64,000 nt of DNA. Origin: Ruegeria arenilitoris (GTDB lineage Bacteria; Pseudomonadota; Alphaproteobacteria; Rhodobacterales; Rhodobacteraceae). The stretch's first letter is position 1. Every line of letters begins with the position of its first letter. The notes under the pieces were generated by a model. It ran no database searches, was not told where the DNA came from, and saw only the letters and a program-made list of their open reading frames with translations. The position numbers and the translations under genes were made by a program. Of the stretch, positions 11,284-20,879 are shown piece by piece. The stretch covers positions 186,001 through 250,000 of the forward strand of contig NZ_WQDA01000003.1 of assembly GCF_013032855.1 (NCBI RefSeq). Reading direction: 5' to 3'.

Positions 11284-11685
11284 ATGAAACATATTCTGAC
11301 ATGCTACGCGGTTGCGGCAATGGTTGCAGCTGCTCCGGTCGAGACTGACGCCGCCCCGAACGGGTACCGGACCGAGCCGATGAACAGCACCGATTTTGAG
11401 GTCATCCCCCGCGCCCGGCAGGACGTTGATGGGTATTGGTGCGCGGCGGCGGATTTTGCTCGGCGCAAACTGGGGGCCGGCTGGCAGCAGCGGATTTACG
11501 TTTTGCGCGGCTACGGGCCCAGTGTGACAACCGGGCGTCGGACCGCCGTGCAGTTTTCGATCAAACCGCCGACAGGCGGCGTGCCACAGCAACCCAGCGT
11601 AGTGGTTTCTGGATTTCAACCGGGCTACAGCATGTCGGTCCAAGGTGCGAATGCCCGGTGCAACGTGCGCCCATTCTTCAACTGA
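11284..11685 (+). CDS. Small secreted protein of unknown function
   Basis: This 133-aa protein begins with a signal peptide (MKHILTCYAVAAMVAAAPVETDA), so it is probably periplasmic or outer-membrane associated. The mature part has two cysteines (in YWCAAADFA and ARCNVRPFF) that could pair. It does not match a family I know. The start at 11284 is preferred over an upstream in-frame ATG at 11257 because the signal peptide begins there and AGGGAAG precedes it. The yjbQ-like gene follows 22 bases downstream on the same strand. Confidence 0.72.
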   Translation: MKHILTCYAVAAMVAAAPVETDAAPNGYRTEPMNSTDFEVIPRARQDVDGYWCAAADFARRKLGAGWQQRIYVLRGYGPSVTTGRRTAVQFSIKPPTGGVPQQPSVVVSGFQPGYSMSVQGANARCNVRPFFN

Positions 11686-11707
11686 CGCAAACAGGGCCAC
11701 CCGGTTG

Positions 11708-12121
11708 ATGCAGGCCGAATTCACCATCGAAACCCGAGGGCAGGGGCTGTACGAGTTCACCTCCGACATCCGTGACTGGCTATCCTCAAGTGGGGCCGAC
11801 GGATTGCTGACGCTGTTCGTCCGCCACACATCCTGTTCACTCTTGATACAGGAAAACGCGGATCCCGAGGTTCAGACGGACCTGCAGGCATTTTTCTCGC
11901 GGCTGGTTCCGCCCACAGATCATCCGTCGATGTCTTATCTGAAACATACGTATGAAGGGCCCGATGACATGCCGGCCCATATCAAGGCGGCTATGATGCC
12001 GGTCTCGCTTTCGATCCCGGTCCGACGTGGGCAACCTGCCTTGGGAACATGGCAGGGTATCTACCTGTTCGAGCACAGGACCGCGCCCCATGTTCGCCGA
12101 GTTGCGGCGCATTTTGGGTGA
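11708..12121 (+). CDS. YjbQ/UPF0047 family protein
   Basis: This 137-aa protein belongs to the YjbQ family (UPF0047), cytosolic trimeric proteins annotated as secondary thiamine-phosphate synthase enzymes; their physiological role is poorly established. Family hallmarks are LTLFVRHTSCSLLIQENADP, the DHPSMSYLKHTYEGPDDMPAHIK segment, and the C-terminal GTWQGIYLFEHR. The ATG at 11708 gives the normal family length; the frame extends upstream only over the preceding gene. Confidence 0.88.
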   Translation: MQAEFTIETRGQGLYEFTSDIRDWLSSSGADGLLTLFVRHTSCSLLIQENADPEVQTDLQAFFSRLVPPTDHPSMSYLKHTYEGPDDMPAHIKAAMMPVSLSIPVRRGQPALGTWQGIYLFEHRTAPHVRRVAAHFG

Positions 12122-12241
12122 CCCTGCATATAGCGGTTGAAATTTCCGACTACCCAAACTCTAGCGGCTGCCCTATAGTTGTGGATAAGTCGGCCACAGC
12201 GCTGACAAAAAGAGGCGGAACAAGGGACGAGGAGACGGCGG

Positions 12242-12712
12242 ATGCGCTGCCCGTTTTGCGGAAATATCGATACTCAGGTCAAGGACTCACGTCCGGCAGA
12301 AGATCACGTGGCCATCCGCAGGCGTCGGTTCTGCCCCGCATGCGGGGGCCGTTTCACCACCTATGAGCGGGTCCAGTTGCGCGACCTCGTGGTTATCAAG
12401 ACAAATGGCAAACGCGAGGATTTCGACCGGGACAAACTGGAACGGTCAATCCGAATTTCGATGCAGAAGCGCCCGATTGATCCGGACCGCATCGACCAGA
12501 TGATATCGGGCATCGTGCGGCGCTTGGAAAGCATGGGTGAGACCGACATTCCGTCCAACAAGATCGGCGAGATCGTCATGGAAGCTCTGGCGCGGATCGA
12601 CACCGTCGCCTATGTTCGCTTTGCGAGCGTATACAAGAATTTCCAGGCGGCCGATGATTTCGAGGAGTTCGTCCACGAACTGCGCCCGCCGCAGCCATCG
12701 ACTGACGAGTGA
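12242..12712 (+). CDS. nrdR: Transcriptional repressor NrdR
   Basis: NrdR (156 aa) represses ribonucleotide reductase genes according to ATP/dATP levels. The N-terminal zinc ribbon is intact: Cys3, Cys6, Cys31 and Cys34 (CPFCGNID and [13 protein letters not shown]). The ATP-cone domain follows (about residues 49-139). Its stop overlaps the ribD start (GTGA), so nrdR and ribD are translationally coupled, an arrangement common in proteobacteria. The upstream 120-base gap must hold the promoter. Confidence 0.96.
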   Translation: MRCPFCGNIDTQVKDSRPAEDHVAIRRRRFCPACGGRFTTYERVQLRDLVVIKTNGKREDFDRDKLERSIRISMQKRPIDPDRIDQMISGIVRRLESMGETDIPSNKIGEIVMEALARIDTVAYVRFASVYKNFQAADDFEEFVHELRPPQPSTDE

Positions 12713-13809
12713 CCGAAACAGACAAGCGATACATGGCGCTGGCCCTGTCCTTGGGGCGGCGCGGACAAGGATCTTGCTGGCCCAACCCCGCGGTCGGATG
12801 CGTTCTGGTGAAAAACGGCCGGATCGTCGGGCGCGGGTGGACGCAGCCCGGCGGTCGCCCTCATGCGGAAACCGAGGCTCTGGCCCAGGCCAGCGAACAG
12901 GCGCGTGGCGCGACCGCTTATGTCTCGCTGGAGCCTTGTTCGCATCACGGCAAGACGCCACCTTGTGCTCAGGCTTTGATCGACGCCGGAGTGGCCCGCG
13001 TGGTTTCGGCGATCGAGGACAGCGATCCGCGCGTCGCGGGGCAGGGTTTTGCCATGTTGCGCGATGCCGGGATTGAGGTCACGACCGGGGTTCTGAGCGA
13101 TCAGGCGGCAATGGATCACGCGGGCTTTTTCATGAAGACCGAGCAAGGCCGACCGTTCGTGACGCTGAAACTTGCCAGCAGCTTTGATGGACGGATCGCA
13201 ACCGAGACCGGGCAGAGCAAGTGGATCACCGGCCCCGAGGCCCGTCGGGCGGTGCATGCCATGCGTGCGCGGCACGATGCGGTGATGGTCGGCGCGGGCA
13301 CCGCGCGGGCCGACGATCCTTCGCTGACGGTTCGTGATCTGGGTATCGACCGGCAACCCGTGCGTGTCGTGGTTTCACGTCACCTCGAATTGCCTTTGCT
13401 CAGCCAGTTGGCCCGAACCGCGTCTGATATCCCCGTTTGGCTTTGCCATGGCCCGTCGCCCGACCCCGAGCGTGCCGCGGCGTGGCAGGGACTGGGCGCG
13501 CGGCTGATATCCTGCGCGTTGCAGGATCACCGGATCGATGCTGCAGATATGCTCCATCAATTGGGGCAGGCCGGTCTGACCCGGGTGTTCTGCGAGGGGG
13601 GCTCGGCTCTGGCTGCGTCCCTGCTGGCAAATGATCTGGTCGACGAGTTGGTCGGTTTCAGCGCGGGCTTGGCCATCGGAGCCGAAGGCTTGCCTGCCAT
13701 TGGCGCCATGGGGCTTGAGGAACTGGGCGACGCGCCTCGCTTTGCGCTGGTCGAAACCCGGGACTTGGGTGGCGATGTTCTGCATGTCTGGCGCCGGCCA
13801 GTACGCTAG
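12709..13809 (+). CDS. ribD: Bifunctional riboflavin deaminase-reductase RibD
   Basis: RibD (366 aa) performs the second and third steps of riboflavin synthesis: deamination of the pyrimidine and then reduction of the ribose side chain with NADPH. The N-terminal deaminase has the zinc motifs HAETEA and [11 protein letters not shown]. The C-terminal reductase domain starts at about residue 145 ([15 protein letters not shown]) and includes [36 protein letters not shown] sequence, read as a conserved block. The start is a GTG that overlaps the nrdR stop. The rest of the riboflavin pathway resumes at 18500 after three inverted capsule genes. Confidence 0.95.
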   Translation: MTETDKRYMALALSLGRRGQGSCWPNPAVGCVLVKNGRIVGRGWTQPGGRPHAETEALAQASEQARGATAYVSLEPCSHHGKTPPCAQALIDAGVARVVSAIEDSDPRVAGQGFAMLRDAGIEVTTGVLSDQAAMDHAGFFMKTEQGRPFVTLKLASSFDGRIATETGQSKWITGPEARRAVHAMRARHDAVMVGAGTARADDPSLTVRDLGIDRQPVRVVVSRHLELPLLSQLARTASDIPVWLCHGPSPDPERAAAWQGLGARLISCALQDHRIDAADMLHQLGQAGLTRVFCEGGSALAASLLANDLVDELVGFSAGLAIGAEGLPAIGAMGLEELGDAPRFALVETRDLGGDVLHVWRRPVR

Positions 13810-13818
13810 CGGCGAGCC

Positions 13819-15819
13819 CTAGCGCCACAGGTTCGCATGTGTTGCAAAAGCCCCCTGAAGCTTGGCCAGCAGCCGGATTGCCGGCCCAGCAGGTGAAATC
13901 GGGCCATGCACCAAACGTTCTGCGACAACCTCCGCCGGGCAGGCATCGCGAGTAACTGAATCGAAATACCGTGGATAGTCGATGAGCGTGGCGTAGGCCA
14001 GGCCCAGCACCGTCGGTCGCGCGCCTCGGCGTGCCGGGACCGATCCAAGGTCCGTCGTCAGACCCCAGCCGGCGTAGAACGGAGCCCCAAGCGTAGTGAC
14101 CTTTATCCCGCGCAGCAAAGCTTCGAACCCAAGCAGTGAGGTCATTGTCCAGACCTCATGGACCTCTGGCAGAACCAGTGCCGGGTCGACCTCGTGGAGG
14201 ACCAAATCTGCAAGACCCTCGGCGTCTATTCGACCGTCCCGAAGCCCGGCCTCAACATCCGGATGCGGCTTGTAGATCAGAACTGCGTCGGGATTGGCCG
14301 CGCGAACGGTGCTCAGCAACTCGAGATTTGTGCGGACTGTGCTGGTGCCCAACCGGATCGAGGCGTCGTCCTCTACCTGGCCAGGTACAAGAATCCGGTG
14401 CCCGTCCGGCAAAGGGGGGCAACTGCCGCCCGTATTGTATTTGCTTAGCCCCGCGGCGGTGAGTTGCGTCACCAGGCGGCGTATCCGTATCTCCTGATCG
14501 GGTCGCAACTCTTCGCGAGCGGTGATCAGTTCTTCCAGACGGCTGGGTCGGGTGGGGTCGTAGTAAATTCCAAGGTCGTCGGTCACCAGTGAAAGCGGGG
14601 GCACAAGGTTGGCCCCCAACCCGCGCGAGCGCAAAAAACCGTCTTCGACGCGGACCACATCTTCGGCTTCCAGATTACGATTGGCCCAGACCATATGAGG
14701 CCTGTCGGATGCCGAGGGCCGTTCCGGTACGAAACGGACTTTTTTCCACTTCCCGAAGGTTTGCTGAATATGCCTGCGTTTCCACAAGCGCATTCCAGAT
14801 GCTGTCCAGCCGTGCCTGTCCTGTCGCCAGGCGCGGCTTTGGGCCTCAAGCGTATCCAGCACCGTTTCCAGCTCACACAGCTGGTCGCGATAGGGATCGT
14901 ACCACGTCGGGTACAGTATCATGGCGGCAGCGAATAGTTGAGCGCGGGTCAGATTGCGCTGCCGGCGCGGCAGAGGCATCTCGTCCTGCGTCAGACCCCA
15001 CCCGGCATAGAAGGGTTGCCCAAAAACCCTAGGTTTGTGACCGGCCAGAATGGCCTCAAACCCCAGTTGCGAGGACAGGGTATAGACCCCAATCGCGCCT
15101 TCCAGCAACGACCAGGGGCTGATCTGATCCGCCAACAGGGAGACACGGTCAGTTTCGTCATCCTCCGAGAAAAAACCGCGCCGATGGCCCTGCAGCGTTT
15201 CTGGGTGGGTCTTGATGATCACGCGCGCGCCGGGGTTTTCCTCTTGGGCCATGATCAGCATTTCGAGAAACCGCGCAGGTCCGCCCTGACTTGCCGTAAC
15301 CGCCGCGTCGCCCTGTATCTGATCGACAACCAGTACATAGCCCGGATCCGGGGGCGCGATATCCGGGTCGCAGGCCGAATACTTGCTCAGATGCGATTCC
15401 TTCAGCCGTGCGATCGCGCCGCGCGCCCGATCCAGCAGGGCGGTGTCATCCAGCGGGTGCGTGGCCAGCAGAGTTTCGAGGTCCGAAGGCTGTGACGGAT
15501 CGAAATGCATCGCACGTCGTTCCAGAAGCAGGCCCAGCGGCGGCTCGCGATCGCGCCCCGGCAGCAGGGATCGTAGGAATGCATCCTCGACCCGCAACAG
15601 CGGGATATCCCGGTCTTTCGCAACTCGGGTTCCGCGGTGCGCGGTCGGGCTTTCGCCCCAGATGCCCACCATGTCGCCCGAACGCGGAAGCCCAACGCGA
15701 ATGTCGAACCCCGCGAGCGACAGGATGCGTCGGACCCTGCGTTGGGCCAGAAACCCACCATTGTAGACATACAGGCGCGTTCGATCCTCGGCGTCCGCAG
15801 TGTCGGCGCCGGGTTTCAT
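13819..15819 (-). CDS. kpsC: Capsule polysaccharide Kdo transferase KpsC-like
   Basis: This 666-aa protein is built from two homologous halves, as in KpsC, the dual-domain beta-Kdo transferase that starts the poly-Kdo linker anchoring group 2 capsules to lipid. The duplication is visible: VEDAFLRS and VEDGFLRS, then LGFEAILAGHKPRVFGQPF and LGFEALLRGIKVTTLGAPF, each followed by YAGWGLT. It should act at the cytoplasmic face of the inner membrane. The ATG lies three bases after the export lipoprotein gene, so kpsS, the lipoprotein gene and kpsC form one minus-strand operon. The ABC transporter genes kpsM/T/E are not in this window. Confidence 0.9.
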   Translation of the reverse strand: MKPGADTADAEDRTRLYVYNGGFLAQRRVRRILSLAGFDIRVGLPRSGDMVGIWGESPTAHRGTRVAKDRDIPLLRVEDAFLRSLLPGRDREPPLGLLLERRAMHFDPSQPSDLETLLATHPLDDTALLDRARGAIARLKESHLSKYSACDPDIAPPDPGYVLVVDQIQGDAAVTASQGGPARFLEMLIMAQEENPGARVIIKTHPETLQGHRRGFFSEDDETDRVSLLADQISPWSLLEGAIGVYTLSSQLGFEAILAGHKPRVFGQPFYAGWGLTQDEMPLPRRQRNLTRAQLFAAAMILYPTWYDPYRDQLCELETVLDTLEAQSRAWRQDRHGWTASGMRLWKRRHIQQTFGKWKKVRFVPERPSASDRPHMVWANRNLEAEDVVRVEDGFLRSRGLGANLVPPLSLVTDDLGIYYDPTRPSRLEELITAREELRPDQEIRIRRLVTQLTAAGLSKYNTGGSCPPLPDGHRILVPGQVEDDASIRLGTSTVRTNLELLSTVRAANPDAVLIYKPHPDVEAGLRDGRIDAEGLADLVLHEVDPALVLPEVHEVWTMTSLLGFEALLRGIKVTTLGAPFYAGWGLTTDLGSVPARRGARPTVLGLAYATLIDYPRYFDSVTRDACPAEVVAERLVHGPISPAGPAIRLLAKLQGAFATHANLWR

Positions 15820-15822
15820 GCC

Positions 15823-16956
15823 TCAGTTTCCGGTCAGCGTGGCGACGTTTGCAACGGGTGTCAGACCACCGGCAATCAGCGAAATCGATTTGGTCCACTG
15901 TGCATACGGGGCTTCGGTCACGTAAATCGTGTCGTCGTCGCGGATCACGAAATCACGTGCTACAAACAGACCGTTTGGCGCCGTGAGGTTCAGCAGGTAG
16001 ATCACGCGTTGTTCGCCCTGAAGGTTCGGCTGGCCCAGCACTTTGCGTGCGATATCTTCACGTTCGTCCCTCAGAACGAAGATCCCTGTGGGATCTGAGG
16101 ACAGCGACTGCAAGCCGCCGACCTGCGCCAGCGCTTCCAGCGCGGACAGATCCTGACTGTCGAAGGCGACCCGGGATTGCCCACCCGTGGCCCCCAGCGC
16201 TATATACGACCGGGTGTCCTGTTCGACCAGGATGCGATCACCGCCGCGCAGTGCGATGTCGGTTTCAGGATTGCGGAACAGATCGTCATACCACACGGTG
16301 CCACGCTGATTGCCGCGGATCAACGTGACCAGCGCAATATCCGGGGCGACCGCCACGCCACCGGCCCTGGCAAGCATCGTCGAAAGCGTTCGGGTCGGGC
16401 GTTCGATCGGATAGATGCCAGAGGCGCCGATCGTACCGGTTACCGAGACCGTCGCACCGTCACCCGCCACGCGGCGGATCTGAACCTGCGGATCAGGCGT
16501 CTGCTCGCGCAGCTTTTCCGCAATCAGCGAACGTAGCTGCTCGGGCGTGTTGCCCGAGGCGCGCAAGCGGCCGGCATAAGGCACGAAAATAAAACCTTCG
16601 CTGTCGACCTGAACCTCATCGAGATTGGTCGATGGGCCGGTTTCACCAGCCAGCAGACCGTCGTCGACGTTTTCCCAGATGGTCAGGCCAAGCACGTCGC
16701 CGGGACGAATGGTGTCGGATGTTACGCTTTGTGCTGACCGGAAGGCAGGGGGAAAGCCAAACTGTGGAACCGCAGAGGTGACGTGGGCCACCCGGTCATC
16801 AACTTCGACCACGTGGGCGTTGCCGCCATTGACTGTCGAGCCCGCCAGAATTTCGGTTTTGTTCGGCCCTGCCTTGGGCAGTTGGCACGCTGTCAGTAGG
16901 CCAATGGCTGCAACAAGGGACAACCCTCGTATCCATCGAGTAGGGAAACGCTGCAC
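15823..16956 (-). CDS. Capsule export outer-membrane lipoprotein (Wza/KpsD family)
   Basis: This is a polysaccharide export protein of the Wza/KpsD family, 377 aa from the chosen GTG. A signal peptide ends in a lipobox (GLLTAC, Cys24). The poly-export domain follows (RPGDVLGLTIWE through YAGRLRASGNTPEQL), then SLBB-type beta-grasp domains (VSVTGTIGASGIYPI and SYIALGATGG). It should form the outer-membrane exit channel for capsule polysaccharide. The frame stays open to an ATG at 17052 that overlaps the kpsS stop (ATGA); that start has no ribosome-binding site and would put 32 odd residues before the signal peptide, so the GTG at 16956 is favoured but not certain. Confidence 0.87.
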   Translation of the reverse strand: MQRFPTRWIRGLSLVAAIGLLTACQLPKAGPNKTEILAGSTVNGGNAHVVEVDDRVAHVTSAVPQFGFPPAFRSAQSVTSDTIRPGDVLGLTIWENVDDGLLAGETGPSTNLDEVQVDSEGFIFVPYAGRLRASGNTPEQLRSLIAEKLREQTPDPQVQIRRVAGDGATVSVTGTIGASGIYPIERPTRTLSTMLARAGGVAVAPDIALVTLIRGNQRGTVWYDDLFRNPETDIALRGGDRILVEQDTRSYIALGATGGQSRVAFDSQDLSALEALAQVGGLQSLSSDPTGIFVLRDEREDIARKVLGQPNLQGEQRVIYLLNLTAPNGLFVARDFVIRDDDTIYVTEAPYAQWTKSISLIAGGLTPVANVATLTGN

Positions 16957-17048
16957 TGCCGAAATACCTCGAGTTTCGTATGTAGTCTTTTGGTTTGCGG
17001 TCAAACTAGCGGTTTCAAACTTCAAGTTCCAGCCAGCGAAGCACCGTG

Positions 17049-18347
17049 TCATTCAACGATTTTCAACTGTGGCGTGATGGTCGCGATTCCGGTCAGCGCG
17101 GCCTGATAAGGGTCGCGAGCCTGCAGCATCATGTCAGCGACTCGCCGCAGCAACTGGCGCCGTCCGCCGCGCGAGTAATAGCCGCCCGGCACCTGGCTGG
17201 TTTCCAACAGGAATTGGCGGTATGCCCGATAGGCCTCCGTGTCAGGTTTTTGCGGGTGCCTGAAAAATTCGTCAATCGGTTGATGCGAGACCAGTTCAGG
17301 CTTGTGGTAGACCGACTTTCCAAAGACACGCAGAGGGATGCCACGCCACAGAGCCTGCTGTCCGGCGGTGGAATTGATAGTCAGGGCCGAGCTCGCGTGA
17401 TCCAGAAGTCGCGCCAGCTTTCCCCCGGGCACGTAATGCACGCGATCCGAGATGCCCAGTTCGCGCGCAAGTGCTTGGACGCGTCTTCTCAGCGGCTCGC
17501 GCTGGTTCTCAAGGGGATGTTCCTTGATGACCAGGCGGTGGTGGGACGGTGCGCCCTTGGCGAACCCTTCCATCACCGGGGTGATGAAATCGGCCATGCA
17601 TGAAAAATCCGAATGCGCCTGGACCGAACTGTCGTGCCCCAGTTGCAGCAGCACCAGATGATACGGGAACCCGCCGCGCCTTACACGCCAAGTGGCGAGA
17701 ACGCGCTGCAGTCGATGGATTGGCATGAGCGCCAAACGTTTGAAATACAGTTTGAATTCCATTGAGACAGGCACTTCTCGGTGCGGGCGGAAATTCCGGT
17801 ACCCGCGGTTCGCACACAGAACGAACCAATGGTACAGAGCGCCGTAGAAAATGTGTTGCCGCATATCCCCCCAATGTGACGGGGGTGGGGGCGTTTTGGC
17901 GCCCGAGCTTTGCAACGCTTGTTGCATCTGGGCGATTTCCAGATCCATCAGGCGAGAATGTCCGTTTGACCCATTGCGCTCATAGGTGACCCACCAAGGT
18001 CGAAGGTACCCTTCCTCGAACACATGAACACGGATGCCGTGGTGTCGCGCCGTACGGATCGCGTCGGCGTGCACCGGGCGAACATCGCCATAAAGCACGA
18101 TGTCGGTAACACCGCGCGACAGGATGATGTTCGTCAGGCTTTCCGGCCAGTTTTCTAGCCCGCCGCGATAGGGGATATAGCTGGCGCGATCGAACCAAAA
18201 GGCCTGGTCCCCGGCGTTGAACCCGACACGCCACACCTGCGCGCCAGCCGCGCGCAACATGCGACCCAGGCCGCTGAAGAACGGCCCATGCGGCCCCTGC
18301 AGAAACAGGAATACGCGACTGTCGGAGTTGTCCTTCGGTTGCCTCAT
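17049..18347 (-). CDS. kpsS: Capsule polysaccharide Kdo transferase KpsS-like
   Basis: This 432-aa protein matches KpsS, the single-domain beta-Kdo transferase that works with KpsC on the capsule linker. Visible landmarks are the N-terminal FLQGPHGPFFSGLGRML, the DIVLYGDVRP segment, HVFEEGYLRPWWVTYE, and the C-terminal INSTAGQQALWRGIPLRVFG shared with KpsC-type enzymes. It is the first gene of the minus-strand capsule operon. The ATG at 18347 is preferred over an upstream TTG at 18389. It is transcribed divergently from ribE. Confidence 0.9.
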   Translation of the reverse strand: MRQPKDNSDSRVFLFLQGPHGPFFSGLGRMLRAAGAQVWRVGFNAGDQAFWFDRASYIPYRGGLENWPESLTNIILSRGVTDIVLYGDVRPVHADAIRTARHHGIRVHVFEEGYLRPWWVTYERNGSNGHSRLMDLEIAQMQQALQSSGAKTPPPPSHWGDMRQHIFYGALYHWFVLCANRGYRNFRPHREVPVSMEFKLYFKRLALMPIHRLQRVLATWRVRRGGFPYHLVLLQLGHDSSVQAHSDFSCMADFITPVMEGFAKGAPSHHRLVIKEHPLENQREPLRRRVQALARELGISDRVHYVPGGKLARLLDHASSALTINSTAGQQALWRGIPLRVFGKSVYHKPELVSHQPIDEFFRHPQKPDTEAYRAYRQFLLETSQVPGGYYSRGGRRQLLRRVADMMLQARDPYQAALTGIATITPQLKIVE

Positions 18348-18499
18348 GCCAGATGCTCGAATTCTGGTTGCCCGTGTTTTATTGAACAAACTATGCCTTT
18401 TTGCGGCCAGCCGGGCAAGGCAGGGCTTGCTCCGCCCGCCACTTGGCCTTACCTCGGCGTGGATTGCATGGCACAGCTTAGGCGCAGAGGGTTAACGGA

Positions 18500-19087
18500 A
18501 TGTTTACTGGGATCGTCACCGATATCGGCACAATTATCGAGTTGGAGCAGCAGGGCGATCTGCGTGCACGCATCCGGACAGGCTATGATACATCCGGCAT
18601 AGATATTGGTGCGTCGATCGCCAGCGACGGGGTTTGCCTGACAGTCATCGCGCTGGGTGATGACTGGTACGATGTTCAGATCAGCGCCGAGACCGTTTCC
18701 AAAACCAATCTGGACGGCTGGAAGTTGGGCTCAAGGGTCAACCTTGAACGGGCCTTGAAGGTGGGTGACGAATTGGGTGGCCATATCGTATCGGGACACG
18801 TGGATGGCGTCGCAGAGATCGTCGCGATGGCCGAAGAAGGTGACAGCACCCGCGTGACCCTGCGCGCGCCCAACGATTTGGCGCGCTTCATCGCGCCAAA
18901 GGGCTCGGTTGCTCTGAACGGCACTTCGCTTACGGTCAACGATGTCGACGGGTGCGATTTCGGGATCAACTTCATTCCTCATACCAAAGAGGTGACGACC
19001 TGGGGCGCGGCCAAGGTCGGAGATCGGGTCAATCTGGAAATCGACACGCTGGCCCGGTATGTGGCCCGATTGGCCGAAGTTTCGTGA
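18500..19087 (+). CDS. ribE: Riboflavin synthase alpha subunit
   Basis: Riboflavin synthase (195 aa) converts two molecules of 6,7-dimethyl-8-ribityllumazine to riboflavin plus the pyrimidine precursor. It shows the canonical N-terminus MFTGIVTDIG and two lumazine-binding repeats (about residues 1-87 and 95-190), with GGHIVSGHVDGV in between. It is the first gene of the second half of the riboflavin cluster and is divergent from kpsS across about 150 bases. No FMN riboswitch consensus was recognised before it or before the next gene. Confidence 0.95.
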   Translation: MFTGIVTDIGTIIELEQQGDLRARIRTGYDTSGIDIGASIASDGVCLTVIALGDDWYDVQISAETVSKTNLDGWKLGSRVNLERALKVGDELGGHIVSGHVDGVAEIVAMAEEGDSTRVTLRAPNDLARFIAPKGSVALNGTSLTVNDVDGCDFGINFIPHTKEVTTWGAAKVGDRVNLEIDTLARYVARLAEVS

Positions 19088-19203
19088 TCGCCAGCAAAGA
19101 AATTGCGTCGCGTTAGGTACGGCCCACTTCGTTTGCGGACTGGCCTTTGCGCGCGCGCTGGTCTATCCCGCGATGCAACACCTGCTCTGTGAAAGGCTGC
19201 CCC

Positions 19204-20325
19204 ATGAGCTTTGAAACACCCGGACCGGTCGAGGCCCAGCTGCGCGACGCGATCAGCCCGATCGAAGAGATCATCGAAGAGGCGCGCCAAGGCCGGATGT
19301 ATATCCTGGTTGATCACGAGGATCGCGAGAACGAAGGTGACCTGGTGATCCCGGCGGAATTCGCCGATGCCGGAGCGATCAATTTCATGGCCACCCATGG
19401 CCGCGGGCTGATCTGCCTGCCGATGACGGCCGAGCGGATCGACCGTCTGGGCCTGCCGATGATGGCCGTGAACAACTCGTCGCGGCACGAAACCGCCTTT
19501 ACCGTTTCGATCGAGGCGCGCGAAGGCGTCAGCACCGGGATCTCGGCCGCCGACCGGGCGCTGACCATCGCCACCGCGATCAACGAGCAGAACACCATGG
19601 CGCATCTGGCCACGCCCGGCCATGTCTTTCCGCTGCGCGCCAAGCGGGGCGGGGTGCTTGTGCGTGCCGGCCACACCGAGGCCGCCGTGGACATTTCGCG
19701 CCTGGCCGGGCTGAACCCCTCGGGCGTAATCTGCGAGATCATGAAGCCCGACGGCACCATGGCACGACTGCCCGATCTGGTCGAATTTGCAAAGGAGCAT
19801 GGGCTAAAGATTGGCACCATTAGCGACCTGATCTCGTACCGTGCGCGCCATGACAATCTTGTGGTCGAGACCGCGCGCAGAACGGTCACATCGGAATATG
19901 GCGGCGAGTGGGAGATGCGGATCTTCACCGATCAGACCCACGGGATCGAACATGTGGTGATGATCAAGGGCGACATCAGCACGCCCGAGCCCGTTCTGAC
20001 CCGCACCCACGCGCTGCACGAGGCCTCGGACATTCTGGGTCTTGGTCCGAAATCGCCGCAAGAACTGCCGCGCGCGATGGAAAAGATCGCAGACGAAGGG
20101 CGCGGCGTGGTCTGCCTGTTCCGCAACCCGCGCAACTCGCTGTACGCGGCCGAGGACGAAGGCCCGCGCACCATCAAGCAAACCGGTCTGGGCGCGCAGA
20201 TCCTGTCCAAGATGGGCATCAAGGAACTGGTGTTGCTGACCGACTCGCCGCAGACGAAATACCTGGGTCTGGACGCCTTTGGCCTGTCCATCGTCGGGAC
20301 CCGCTCGATTCTCAAGGATGACTGA
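19204..20325 (+). CDS. ribB: 3,4-dihydroxy-2-butanone 4-phosphate synthase with degenerate RibA-like domain (RibBX type)
   Basis: This 373-aa protein has an intact N-terminal RibB domain (about 18-215; [38 protein letters not shown]), which makes 3,4-dihydroxy-2-butanone 4-phosphate from ribulose 5-phosphate. The C-terminal half aligns with GTP cyclohydrolase II but lacks its zinc-binding cysteine motif: where active enzymes have a Cys-rich HSECLTGD...RCDCG stretch, this one reads [13 protein letters not shown]. The RNIGL-type substrate segment is also lost (PRNSLYAAE). It fits the RibBX variant known in Proteobacteria, so a separate ribA should exist elsewhere. The ATG at 19204 begins the family-like sequence. 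Confidence 0.92.
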   Translation: MSFETPGPVEAQLRDAISPIEEIIEEARQGRMYILVDHEDRENEGDLVIPAEFADAGAINFMATHGRGLICLPMTAERIDRLGLPMMAVNNSSRHETAFTVSIEAREGVSTGISAADRALTIATAINEQNTMAHLATPGHVFPLRAKRGGVLVRAGHTEAAVDISRLAGLNPSGVICEIMKPDGTMARLPDLVEFAKEHGLKIGTISDLISYRARHDNLVVETARRTVTSEYGGEWEMRIFTDQTHGIEHVVMIKGDISTPEPVLTRTHALHEASDILGLGPKSPQELPRAMEKIADEGRGVVCLFRNPRNSLYAAEDEGPRTIKQTGLGAQILSKMGIKELVLLTDSPQTKYLGLDAFGLSIVGTRSILKDD

Positions 20326-20327
20326 GC

Positions 20328-20879
20328 ATGGCTGAGCAAGACAAACACGGCGTTCTGCCGACCCCGAAATTCGACGACCCGGTCAAGCTGCTGATCGTCG
20401 TGGCACCGTTCTATCGCGCCATCGCCGACGAGCTGGTTCGCGGCGCCAAGGCCGAGATCGAGGCCGCCGGCGGCAACTGCGAGGTGGTCGAGGTGCCCGG
20501 TGCGCTCGAGATTCCGACCGCGATTGCCATGGCCGACCGCCAGTGCAACTTCGACGGCTATGTGGCGCTGGGCTGCGTGATCCGGGGCGAGACCACGCAT
20601 TATGAAACCGTCTGCAACGACTCGAGCCGCGCGATCCAGTTGCTGGGCCTGCAGGGGCTTTGCATCGGCAACGGCATCCTGACGGTTGAAAATGACGCGC
20701 AGGCCGAAGTACGCGCGAATCCGGAAAAGATGAACAAAGGCGGCGGCGCGGCGGCTGCGGCCTTGCATCTGATCGCGCTCAGACGTAAGTGGGGCGCTTC
20801 TAAAAAGGGCGTCGGATTCAAGCCGCCGTCCGAGTCCATCCTTGTGGCGGGCGACAGCAACGGATCAACGACAGCATGA
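20328..20879 (+). CDS. ribH: 6,7-dimethyl-8-ribityllumazine synthase
   Basis: Lumazine synthase (183 aa) condenses the pyrimidine with 3,4-dihydroxy-2-butanone 4-phosphate in the penultimate step of riboflavin synthesis. The segments VVEVPGALEIPTAIAMA and GCVIRGETTHYETVCND hold the substrate-binding and catalytic residues, including the conserved histidine. It begins two bases after the ribB stop and its own stop overlaps the nusB start (ATGA). The C-terminal tail of about 20 residues after the core is slightly longer than usual. Confidence 0.95.
   Translation: MAEQDKHGVLPTPKFDDPVKLLIVVAPFYRAIADELVRGAKAEIEAAGGNCEVVEVPGALEIPTAIAMADRQCNFDGYVALGCVIRGETTHYETVCNDSSRAIQLLGLQGLCIGNGILTVENDAQAEVRANPEKMNKGGGAAAAALHLIALRRKWGASKKGVGFKPPSESILVAGDSNGSTTA

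Noticed and set aside
19088..19203. FMN riboswitch before ribB
   Set aside because: The conserved RFN sequence blocks are not present in this 116-base gap.
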